From Desulfobacteraceae bacterium (lineage in GTDB: Bacteria > Desulfobacterota > DSM-4660 > Desulfatiglandales > HGW-15), in contig RPPU01000271.1 of the NCBI GenBank assembly GCA_003819975.1, forward strand, positions 1-6,427: a stretch of 6,427 nt of DNA, read 5' to 3'. Below are positions 1 to 6,427 of this stretch, one piece after another. Under the pieces are notes generated by a model. The model saw only the letters and a program-made list of their open reading frames with translations. It was not told where the DNA came from and ran no database searches. The translations under genes and the position numbers were made by a program. Position 1 is the first letter of the stretch, and each line of letters starts with the position of its first letter.

Positions 1-564
1 CGCCCGTCCCAAACCGGGGAAATGTTTGGCGCAGGCCATAATGTTGTTTTGTTGCAGGGTTTTAATGATGATCGTCCCCAGTTCGGCCGCTGTTTGGGGA
101 TTTTCGCCAAACGTTCTTCCGGTCAAATGACTTTCCGGCGGGCCCAGCCGGACATCCAGCACCGGCGCCAGGTTCATATTTAATCCGACCATTTTCATTT
201 CCCGGGCTGTTACTTTTCCGAATTCTCGTGCTTGTCTAAGCGGAAAACGATCTTGGGCCATGGCTTCGTTTCCGGGAAAACAAGTAAACGGTTCTTTTAA
301 CCGGGCGACTCTTCCGCCTTCCTGGTCTATGGCTAAAAAAAGCGGGGTCTCTTGTTCCCGCATGGATGTGTCCTGTAGATTTTTACAGAGCTCGGCCAGT
401 TGCAGAGGGTCCAGAATATTTCTAGAGAAAAGAATGACTCCGCCGATATGATAGTCGCGAATGAGTTTTTCCGTTGCATCGTCCAAATCCGGTCCTGCTA
501 AGCCGACCATAAACAATTGACCGATTTTGAATTCAAGCTCCGAAAGATCAAGGGTGGTATTCAA
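1..564 (-). CDS. Beta-N-acetylhexosaminidase, glycoside hydrolase family 3 (NagZ-like), 3' part missing
   Basis: Visible are the first 188 residues of a family 3 glycoside hydrolase; the gene continues past the left edge. Motifs in order: KIGQLFMVGL (13-22), the usual N-terminal signature; IDQEGGRVARL (79-89); LAPVLDV (132-138); GRTFGENP (149-156); and KHFPGLGR (180-187). This order matches the TIM barrel of NagZ-type enzymes, which remove N-acetylglucosamine from anhydromuropeptides in cell-wall recycling or turnover. The catalytic Asp-x-His loop and the Asp nucleophile would lie beyond the edge, so activity cannot be judged. Position 185 is Leu where classical NagZ has His (KHFPGHG). No signal peptide is visible, suggesting a cytoplasmic enzyme. 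The TTG start at 564 is chosen because a strong AAGGAGGAG lies 10 nt upstream and it leaves a normal short leader before KIGQLF; no ATG lies in frame just upstream. Family is confident; exact substrate is inferred. Confidence 0.9.
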   Translation of the reverse strand, partial: MNTTLDLSELEFKIGQLFMVGLAGPDLDDATEKLIRDYHIGGVILFSRNILDPLQLAELCKNLQDTSMREQETPLFLAIDQEGGRVARLKEPFTCFPGNEAMAQDRFPLRQAREFGKVTAREMKMVGLNMNLAPVLDVRLGPPESHLTGRTFGENPQTAAELGTIIIKTLQQNNIMACAKHFPGLGRA

Positions 565-574
565 GAAAAAAAAT

Positions 575-583
575 CTCCTCCTT
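575..583 (-). promoter_or_regulatory. Ribosome binding site of the NagZ-like gene
   Basis: On the minus strand this reads AAGGAGGAG, a near-perfect Shine-Dalgarno sequence, followed by a 10-nt A/T-rich spacer and a TTG codon at 564-562. It decides the start: without it the first in-frame ATG would be codon 19, inside the conserved family motif. Confidence 0.8.
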
Positions 584-615
584 TTTCTATTTTTGATGTT
601 TTTGAGATATCCTCT

Positions 616-642
616 TTTATAAAAAACCTTAATGAAAAGCAA
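616..642 (-). promoter_or_regulatory. Weak candidate promoter for the NagZ-like gene
   Basis: On the minus strand TTGCTT (642-637) is followed after 15 nt by TATAAA (621-616), in an AT-rich gap ahead of the NagZ-like gene. The -10 element is good but the spacer is shorter than the optimal 17 nt and the -35 is only fair. The gene could instead be read through from the kinases, since no clear terminator separates them. Confidence 0.2.
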
Positions 643-680
643 TGAGAAAATAGATAATCGAAGAGACCGGCGAAAGTTAT

Positions 681-3545
681 TTAGCGATCAGGGTCGATCG
701 GGCCCGTCGTTTGTCGTATGATAGCTTCCAGCAATGCCTTGGGTTCCACGGGCTTTGAAACATAATCATTCATACCGGACGCCAAACACTCTTCCCGATC
801 CCCTTGCATGGCATGGGCGGTCATGGCGATAATGGGGACCTGATGATCGAGTACCCGTGACTTCTGATTGCGGATGTGGCGCGTCGCCTCCAAACCGTCC
901 ATGATCGGCATTTGAATATCCATTAAAACCAGATCATACGGGGTCATTTCCAGGGTGCGCAAGGCTTCCTGACCGTTGAAGACCGCATCGGCCCGGTGAC
1001 CGAGTTTCTCCAATATTCTCAAAACGAGCTTCTGATTAATGCTGTTATCCTCAACCACCAGAATACGGCGGCCTTGTTTTGGGCATCGAGACGATTGAGC
1101 CGGATCGATATAAGGGGTTTTAATAAATTCGCGATCCGTTTCCGCGGATTTTTCAAATACGTTCATCAAGCTGTTAAAAAGCTGCGAGCGCCGAATCGGT
1201 TTTACCAGATAAGCGTCGAATCCGACTTCTTGCAACCGCTCGCATTCATTACGCTGTCCGATGGAAGTGATCATCATCAGAAGGGTATGTCGCAGATTGG
1301 GAATCGCTTTTATGGTCATGCCCAGGGTTTCGCCGTCCATCCCCGGCATCATCTGGTCGCTAATGACCAGATCAAACGGTTTTTCATTCTTAACCGCGTC
1401 TAAAAGCATCATCAGAGCTTCGGGACCTAAAACAGCTTCTTCATACCGGCACCCCCAGGATTTCAGATAGGCGCCCAGAATCTGCCGATTGGTTTGAAAA
1501 TCATCGACAATAAGAATTTTTTTGTCGCGAATATCCGGATGGAGCGTCCAGATTTCTTCTTTTACAATCGCCGGCTTTTGCAAATCGACTGTAAACCAGA
1601 AGGTGGAACCGGCCCCTTCTTCGCTTTGAACGCCTATCTGTCCGCCCATCATTTCGGTCAGTTCTTTGGAAATCGCCAATCCCAACCCGGTTCCTCCGTA
1701 TTTCCGCGTAGTGGTTTCATCCACTTGGGAAAATGATTTGAAAAGGCGATCGCGATGGGTTTCCGGAATGCCGATACCGGTATCTTTGACTTCAAAACGA
1801 ATGGATACTTTGTTTTCTTCTATTTTTTGCAGATAAACGCCAATGTCGATCTCTCCCTTTTCCGTGAATTTTACGGCATTCCCGACCAGATTGATCAGAA
1901 TCTGCCGCAAACGACCGGGATCGCCGATCAACCGACGCGGAATTTGAGGGTCGATCATACAAGCGAATTTCAGGCCTTTTTCCTCGACTTTATTGATCAG
2001 AATGTCGGCTGCGTCTTCAACGGCTTCCGGAAAGTCGAATTCAAGATAATCGAACTTCAACTTACCCGCTTCGATTTTTGAAAAATCCAGAATATCGTTG
2101 ATGAGCTGCAATAAAGAATGGGCGCTCGATTTGACAATAGCGGCATATTCCGCCTGCTCCGGGCTCAAGTCCGTATCGAGTAAAAGTCCCGTCATGCCGA
2201 TTACGGCATTCATCGGCGTCCGGATCTCATGGCTCATATTGGCCAAAAAATGGCCTTTGGCTTTGTTGGCCGCTTCGGCTGCTTCTTTGGCTTTACGGTA
2301 ACTTTCCACACTCTCTTTCAGGGCTTCCTCAGTCCTTTTCTTTTCAATCGCCAGGGCAATCTGCTCCGATACGGACAACATCACTTCCGCGTCTTTTTGA
2401 TTGTAAAGATTCGGGTTGGTAAAGCTATGCACCGCCATAACGCCGATCACTTCATCTTTAATTTTAAGCGGCACGCCGAGCCAGATGGCGGAGATGGTAA
2501 ACAGCGGATCTAATCCGCGCATTTTAAGTTCTTCAATGAATTGTTCCTTGGTATGCAAAACCGGTTTTCCGGAACGAATCACGAAACCGGCATGCGACGA
2601 TGAATTCGGTGCGCTGATATTCGTCAATTCCATAAACTTTTCCGGTTTGTCGATCGTATCCACAATGTAATTAAAAGTCAGCGAATCTTTTTCTTTATTA
2701 TAAAAACCGATCCAAAAATTGGTGACATCGATGATTCTTCCCAAAGACTGATGAATGGATTTGTAAAGCTCATCAAGATTGGATGTGGTATTGACCGCAT
2801 TCGATATATTGAATAAGACTTGATTGATTTCTTCGGCATACCGATGCTTTTTCAATAATTCTTCGACATCCAGCTTGATCAGGGCGATGGCGTCGACAAC
2901 CGGCCGCATCGGATGATTTGCATCCATGTGGATCGCATTGGATTCCACATCGCTTATATCCCAATTGATTTTTCCGATAAAGCGAAGCAATTCAGCGATG
3001 TCTTTTTCATGATAAATCAATGGTGTTGTTTTCGATTCCGCTGATTTTATTTTATCTTTTTTCAAAATTTGAATTGCGTTTTTAATGGCGATTTCATAAT
3101 CGTTGACAATGATCATCGGAAAAGGACTTCCGTATAAGCGCTTGCCCACATTGACGGCGAGTTTAATGGTCAAAGGGGCATTATAGCCGATAAAACCGAT
3201 AATCCGTTCTTTGTCGGCGAACATTCCCTTGCTGAATTGATCCCGGGCCTCTTTGGTGATTATTTTTTTTATGCCGGCATAATCGCGCAGTTCAAAATAA
3301 GTTTCATGAGGTTTCAACATTGCGGCCAGGACTTTGTCTTTTTCGATAAAATACCTGATCATGTTTTCTTTGGCGGCCTGACCGCTGGCAATACTTTGTA
3401 AAATGTTTTTTCCGATAAACCGAAAAGTGACAAAATAATTCTGACCCAAATCGATATGCGTCCATTCCGGTTTGCTGACGATCTCCAAACCGGAAAAGGG
3501 GCAAAAAATTGTTTGTCCTTTTTTATTTTGCTCTATTTCAATCAT
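681..3545 (-). CDS. Soluble hybrid sensor histidine kinase A: unknown alpha/beta domain - GAF - HisKA - HATPase - REC - REC
   Basis: A 954-residue protein from the preferred ATG at 3545. Residues 1-165 are an alpha/beta region I do not recognise with certainty (separate entry). Residues 172-240 are a helical linker. A GAF domain spans about 241-402, followed by a coiled coil rich in Ala, Lys and Glu to about 430. The HisKA dimerisation domain carries the phospho-acceptor His439 in SHEIRTPM. The ATPase domain shows the N box (Asn552, Asn556), the G1 box DTGIGI (588-593) and the G2 box GGTGLGLAI (617-625). Receiver 1 (676-798) has Asp681/Asp682, phospho-acceptor Asp730, Thr760 and Lys782. Receiver 2 (827-945) has Glu832/Asp833, Asp876, Thr909 and Lys931. 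All catalytic residues are present, so both kinase and receivers look functional. There is no transmembrane segment, HPt or DNA-binding domain, so it is a cytoplasmic phosphorelay component whose output partner is elsewhere. An ATG at 3599 would add 18 residues but has no ribosome binding site and lies deeper inside the upstream gene. Confidence 0.95.
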   Translation of the reverse strand: MIEIEQNKKGQTIFCPFSGLEIVSKPEWTHIDLGQNYFVTFRFIGKNILQSIASGQAAKENMIRYFIEKDKVLAAMLKPHETYFELRDYAGIKKIITKEARDQFSKGMFADKERIIGFIGYNAPLTIKLAVNVGKRLYGSPFPMIIVNDYEIAIKNAIQILKKDKIKSAESKTTPLIYHEKDIAELLRFIGKINWDISDVESNAIHMDANHPMRPVVDAIALIKLDVEELLKKHRYAEEINQVLFNISNAVNTTSNLDELYKSIHQSLGRIIDVTNFWIGFYNKEKDSLTFNYIVDTIDKPEKFMELTNISAPNSSSHAGFVIRSGKPVLHTKEQFIEELKMRGLDPLFTISAIWLGVPLKIKDEVIGVMAVHSFTNPNLYNQKDAEVMLSVSEQIALAIEKKRTEEALKESVESYRKAKEAAEAANKAKGHFLANMSHEIRTPMNAVIGMTGLLLDTDLSPEQAEYAAIVKSSAHSLLQLINDILDFSKIEAGKLKFDYLEFDFPEAVEDAADILINKVEEKGLKFACMIDPQIPRRLIGDPGRLRQILINLVGNAVKFTEKGEIDIGVYLQKIEENKVSIRFEVKDTGIGIPETHRDRLFKSFSQVDETTTRKYGGTGLGLAISKELTEMMGGQIGVQSEEGAGSTFWFTVDLQKPAIVKEEIWTLHPDIRDKKILIVDDFQTNRQILGAYLKSWGCRYEEAVLGPEALMMLLDAVKNEKPFDLVISDQMMPGMDGETLGMTIKAIPNLRHTLLMMITSIGQRNECERLQEVGFDAYLVKPIRRSQLFNSLMNVFEKSAETDREFIKTPYIDPAQSSRCPKQGRRILVVEDNSINQKLVLRILEKLGHRADAVFNGQEALRTLEMTPYDLVLMDIQMPIMDGLEATRHIRNQKSRVLDHQVPIIAMTAHAMQGDREECLASGMNDYVSKPVEPKALLEAIIRQTTGPIDPDR
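3048..3545 (-). other. N-terminal domain of kinase A, possibly STAS/SpoIIAA-like
   Basis: Residues 1-166 of kinase A match none of the common sensor domains I know (PAS, GAF, Cache, CHASE). The predicted strand and helix order is: strands around 37-45, helix 55-77, strand YFELRDY (83-89), helix 97-110, strand RIIGFIGY (114-121), helix 125-138, strand PMIIVNDY (143-150), helix 151-163. This alternating pattern, with a middle strand ending in an acidic residue and a short C-terminal strand followed by an E-x-A-I-x-x-A helix, resembles the STAS-like fold of SpoIIAA-like proteins. The fold assignment is my inference from hydrophobic patterning only. Confidence 0.45.
3538..3545 (-). other. 8-bp stop/start overlap of kinase B and kinase A
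   Basis: On the minus strand the bases read ATGATTGA: the ATG (3545-3543) opens kinase A and the TGA (3540-3538) closes kinase B. Only a weak GGG stands 5 nt before the ATG. Such an arrangement usually means translational coupling, so the two kinases would be made together from one mRNA. The alternative start at 3599 would give a 62-bp overlap. Confidence 0.7.
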
Positions 3546-6427
3546 TTTTTCCCGACGAAGCGTTATCAAGTATCCGGCGAATAACGGTTGCCATTTCATT
3601 TTTTATGATCGGCTTCATGACGTATTCGCGAATGCCGATCGTTTTCGCCTGAGATTCCGTTACGACTTCACTAAATCCGGTGCATAGAATGATGGGGATT
3701 TCTTTTCGAATTTCCAGCATCATCCGGGCCAAATCCACTCCGCTGATATTCGGCATGGTCTGATCGGTAATGATCAGATCGAATTTATTCGGTTGAACCC
3801 TGAACGCTTCAAGGGCTTCAACACTGCTGGTCCTGGCCGTGACCCGATATCCAAGCTGTGAAAGCATTTGTTGAAGCATATCGACAATTTGCTCTTCGTC
3901 ATCAACGATAAGAATTTTTTCATTCCCGCCCGAAGCCTCCCCAGAAGTTCTGCCTAAGGGCAGGATCACTTCGCTAACTATTTCAGGAAGATAAACATGA
4001 AAGCTGGTACCGACTTCCGGTTCACTATAAACGCTGATTTCTCCTTTATAGCCTTTGATAATTCCATGAACCACGGCTAGGCCCATTCCGGTACCTTCAC
4101 CCGGGGCTTTGGTTGTAAAATACGGATCGAATATTCTGCCGATGACCATCGGGTTTATCCCGTGCCCCGTATCGCTGACCGATAATTTAAGATACGGCCC
4201 GGGCATTAGATTATGGTGATGCATGCGATCTTCAAACGAAAGAACGACTTCACTCAAATTGATTTCTAATATTCCGCCTCTGGATTTCATGGCGTGATAA
4301 GCGTTGGTTCCCAGATTCATTAGGACTTGATGAATTTGAGTCGGATCCGCCATGATGGCGCCCTGCTCTTCAGAAATCCGCAAGACAACTTGAATGAAGG
4401 ACGGTAAAGTCGCCTGCAAAAGCTTGGCGACTTCCTGGATAATCGGTCCGACCTTGATCGGTTTGGGTTCCTGTTCACTTTGGCGGCTGAAGGTTAAGAT
4501 TTGTTTTACCAGGTTTTTGGCCCGTTCGGCCGCTTTAAGCACTTCATGCATGTTCTTATGAGCTTTATTGCCCGGTTCCAGTTGATAAAGGCTCAATTCG
4601 GTATATCCGATGATGGGGGAGAGAATATTATTGAAATCATGCGCAATGCCGCCGGCCAAAGTTCCGATGGCTTCCATTTTTTGAGCCTGGCGTAATTGCT
4701 CTTCCAGTTTTTTCTTTTCTTCTTCGGCTTTTTTTCTTTCCGTGATATCGCGCGCCACGCTCAGCACGGCTTTCCGGCCCAAATACTCGATGATTTTACT
4801 GCTTAATTCCGTGGGAATGTGTATTCCGTCTTTACGAACATGGACGACTTCGGACATATAATGCCCGGTTCTCAATATTTCGGCAACTCGTTCCGCTACC
4901 CGCTGGGCTTGCTTATGAACGGTAATGTCTTTGGGTTCCATGTTCAGCATCTCATCCCGCGAATAACCGTACCGTTCACAGGCTAATTCGTTTACATCAA
5001 GAAATCGCTTACCCATATCATGAACGAGAATCGCATCGGCCGTACCGTCGAAAACCGTGCGGTATCTTTTTTCGGATTCTTCCAAAGCATCCCGGGTGCG
5101 CTTACTGTCGATGGCAATGGCGATTTGTTCCGAAACCGATTCCAATAATTTTACATCGTCCATGGAATAGCAGAAAGAATCGCGGTAACTTTGCAAAGCT
5201 ACGGCGCCGATGATTTCATCGCGGATCAGCAAGGGAACCCCCATCCATATCTTAGGCACGCTGCCGACAAATTCGTCACGATATTGTTTATCTATTTCTA
5301 TAATTTCCTCTTCTTTCAAAAAATACGGTTTTTTCGAGCGAATAACCCTGGCGCTTAAGGATGCGGGATGATCGATTGGAATTTCGGTTATAGCTTTATC
5401 GCGTTCATCCACATAATAATCGAAAAGGATACGTTCTTTTTCGCGATCATACAGGGCGATAAAAAAATTAGTGGTATCCAAGATCCGGCCTAAGGATTGA
5501 TGCATGCTCTTAAAAAATTCACTAAGACTCTGAGTTGAATTGACCGCTTTGGCAATTTCATAAAGTAAGGCCTGAATGTTTTCAGCTCTTCTCTGCTCGG
5601 TAATATTCCGATAAATGCAATACATGCCCATCACCGTTCCGTTTACAAAAATCGGAATACCGGTGGCGACCGTGTTCAAACGCTTATGCTCCTTATTTCT
5701 CCGAATAACTTCGATGGTATCGGATTCGCCTTTGGATAGGGCAACGGTGTATGTTTTTGCGGCCGAGAGGAATTCATCCGGTGCAATCAGGTCGTCAATG
5801 AACCGGTTCATTATCTCTCCCGCTTGATAACCGAACAGAACCGTAAAGGCCTGATTGACCTTTAATATCCGGCCCTGGACATCGGTCATGACAATGGCTT
5901 CGCGTGAATCGGCGAACAAATGCTCCAAGCGGGCTTTTTCCACCTGCAGGGCTTCCTCCGCCTTTTTATGTTCGATGGCCAAGGCGACTTGCTCGGAAAC
6001 CGACATCAGGATGTCGGCATCCTTTTCATCATAGAGCTGCGGATTATCAAAGCTGTGCACCGCCATGACCCCGATGACTTTACCCTGGATTTTCAAAGGC
6101 ACGCCCAGCCAAATTTCGGAAATCGTTTTCGCGGCTTGACGATTAATTTTTTTAAGTTTTTTTAAAAAATCGGCTTTAATGCTCAAGACCGGTTTGCCGG
6201 TGCGGATCACTTCCGTGGCGCGCATCGGCGTATGGGGGTCGCTGACGTTAAAACGCTCTTCAAAACCGGCGGGATCGTCAACCGTATCCACGACATAGAC
6301 AAAAGATAAAGAGTCTTTTTCTTCATGATACAAAGCGATCCAAAAGTTGGTCGTATCGATAATGCGGCTTAAGGAACCATGAATGGACTTGTATAACGTT
6401 TCCAGAGTATCCGAAATATTGACGGCA
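3538..6427 (-). CDS. Soluble hybrid sensor histidine kinase B: GAF - PAS - GAF - PAS - HisKA - HATPase - REC, N-terminus outside the window
   Basis: The reading frame stays open to the right edge, leaving 962 residues; the true start is not in the window. Numbering from the first visible residue (Ala, 6426-6424): GAF 1 covers 1 to about 152, PAS 1 about 165-282, GAF 2 about 283-441, PAS 2 about 453-565, then a charged coiled coil (562-585). The HisKA domain has phospho-acceptor His596 in GGIAHDFNN. The ATPase domain has Asn704 (N box), DTGHGI (752-757) and GEGTGMGL (776-783). The C-terminal receiver has Asp842/Asp843, phospho-acceptor Asp888, Thr916 and Lys938. All catalytic residues are present. 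PAS 1 and PAS 2 both end in the usual RxITE(Q/R)(R/K) exit. No membrane segment is visible, so it probably senses cytoplasmic signals; ligands cannot be told. The GGIAHDFNN type of HisKA is distinct from kinase A's SHEIRTPM type, so the two catalytic cores are not a recent duplication even though the GAF domains are related. Confidence 0.95.
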   Translation of the reverse strand, partial: AVNISDTLETLYKSIHGSLSRIIDTTNFWIALYHEEKDSLSFVYVVDTVDDPAGFEERFNVSDPHTPMRATEVIRTGKPVLSIKADFLKKLKKINRQAAKTISEIWLGVPLKIQGKVIGVMAVHSFDNPQLYDEKDADILMSVSEQVALAIEHKKAEEALQVEKARLEHLFADSREAIVMTDVQGRILKVNQAFTVLFGYQAGEIMNRFIDDLIAPDEFLSAAKTYTVALSKGESDTIEVIRRNKEHKRLNTVATGIPIFVNGTVMGMYCIYRNITEQRRAENIQALLYEIAKAVNSTQSLSEFFKSMHQSLGRILDTTNFFIALYDREKERILFDYYVDERDKAITEIPIDHPASLSARVIRSKKPYFLKEEEIIEIDKQYRDEFVGSVPKIWMGVPLLIRDEIIGAVALQSYRDSFCYSMDDVKLLESVSEQIAIAIDSKRTRDALEESEKRYRTVFDGTADAILVHDMGKRFLDVNELACERYGYSRDEMLNMEPKDITVHKQAQRVAERVAEILRTGHYMSEVVHVRKDGIHIPTELSSKIIEYLGRKAVLSVARDITERKKAEEEKKKLEEQLRQAQKMEAIGTLAGGIAHDFNNILSPIIGYTELSLYQLEPGNKAHKNMHEVLKAAERAKNLVKQILTFSRQSEQEPKPIKVGPIIQEVAKLLQATLPSFIQVVLRISEEQGAIMADPTQIHQVLMNLGTNAYHAMKSRGGILEINLSEVVLSFEDRMHHHNLMPGPYLKLSVSDTGHGINPMVIGRIFDPYFTTKAPGEGTGMGLAVVHGIIKGYKGEISVYSEPEVGTSFHVYLPEIVSEVILPLGRTSGEASGGNEKILIVDDEEQIVDMLQQMLSQLGYRVTARTSSVEALEAFRVQPNKFDLIITDQTMPNISGVDLARMMLEIRKEIPIILCTGFSEVVTESQAKTIGIREYVMKPIIKNEMATVIRRILDNASSGKND

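Larger units (their letters stand above)
565..680. other. Intergenic gap between kinase A and the NagZ-like gene
   Basis: This 116-bp AT-rich spacer contains the ribosome binding site of the downstream gene and a weak promoter candidate. No stable GC-rich hairpin with a following T-run is seen on the minus strand, so transcription of the kinase genes may continue into the hydrolase gene. Confidence 0.6.

Noticed and set aside
1..30. Loss of a catalytic His in the hydrolase (KHFPGLG instead of KHFPGHG)
   Set aside because: In NagZ enzymes the catalytic His lies in the later Asp-x-His loop, which is outside the window, so this change does not show that the enzyme is inactive.
260..451. Plus-strand open frame of 63 codons
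   Set aside because: It is antisense to the conserved GH3 motifs IDQEGGRV and LFSRN and resembles no protein.
685..700. Small inverted repeat CGATC...GATCG at the end of kinase A as a terminator
   Set aside because: The stem is only 5 bp, it lies within the last codons, and no T-run follows it.
996..2670. A series of plus-strand open frames opposite kinase A
   Set aside because: They lie antisense to a gene with unbroken domain homology, have no recognisable motifs and overlap one another; they are shadows of the codon pattern of the real gene.
6331..6333. Apparent start codon of kinase B at 6333
   Set aside because: This is an internal TTG (Leu). The frame stays open to the window edge and the 31 residues upstream complete the GAF domain, so the gene is cut by the window and does not start there.
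681..6427. Membrane-bound sensor kinases
   Set aside because: No hydrophobic stretch long enough for a transmembrane helix is seen in either kinase in the visible part; kinase B's missing N-terminus could still hold one.

Overview
The window looks like a stretch of a bacterial chromosome with all genes on the minus strand. It holds two large soluble hybrid sensor histidine kinases followed by the first part of a glycoside hydrolase family 3 (NagZ-type) gene. The protein style suggests a deltaproteobacterium (Desulfobacterota): long cytoplasmic GAF/PAS hybrid kinases, a HisKA domain of the GGIAHDFNN type with a C-terminal receiver, and a NagZ relative with KHFPGLGR in place of KHFPGHG. This placement is inferred from family resemblance and no taxonomic marker is present.

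Layout in the direction of transcription (high to low coordinates). From the right edge to 3538 lies kinase B, whose N-terminus is outside the window: GAF - PAS - GAF - PAS - HisKA - HATPase - receiver. Its stop codon overlaps by 8 bp the preferred start of kinase A (3545-681): an unrecognised N-terminal alpha/beta domain, possibly STAS/SpoIIAA-like - linker - GAF - HisKA - HATPase - receiver - receiver. A 116-bp AT-rich gap (565-680) without a convincing terminator follows. The partial NagZ-like gene (564-1) then starts with TTG behind a strong Shine-Dalgarno sequence and runs off the left edge.

The two kinases are probably co-transcribed and translationally coupled. Kinase B's first GAF domain and kinase A's GAF domain are close paralogues, so the pair probably shares ancestry in its sensing parts and may sense related signals. 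Neither kinase has a transmembrane segment in the visible part, an HPt domain or a DNA-binding output, so phosphate must leave through separate proteins not seen here. A link between the kinases and the peptidoglycan-recycling type hydrolase is possible from gene order only.

No RNA genes, mobile elements, CRISPR arrays or long DNA repeats were seen. The most unusual part is the N-terminal domain of kinase A.
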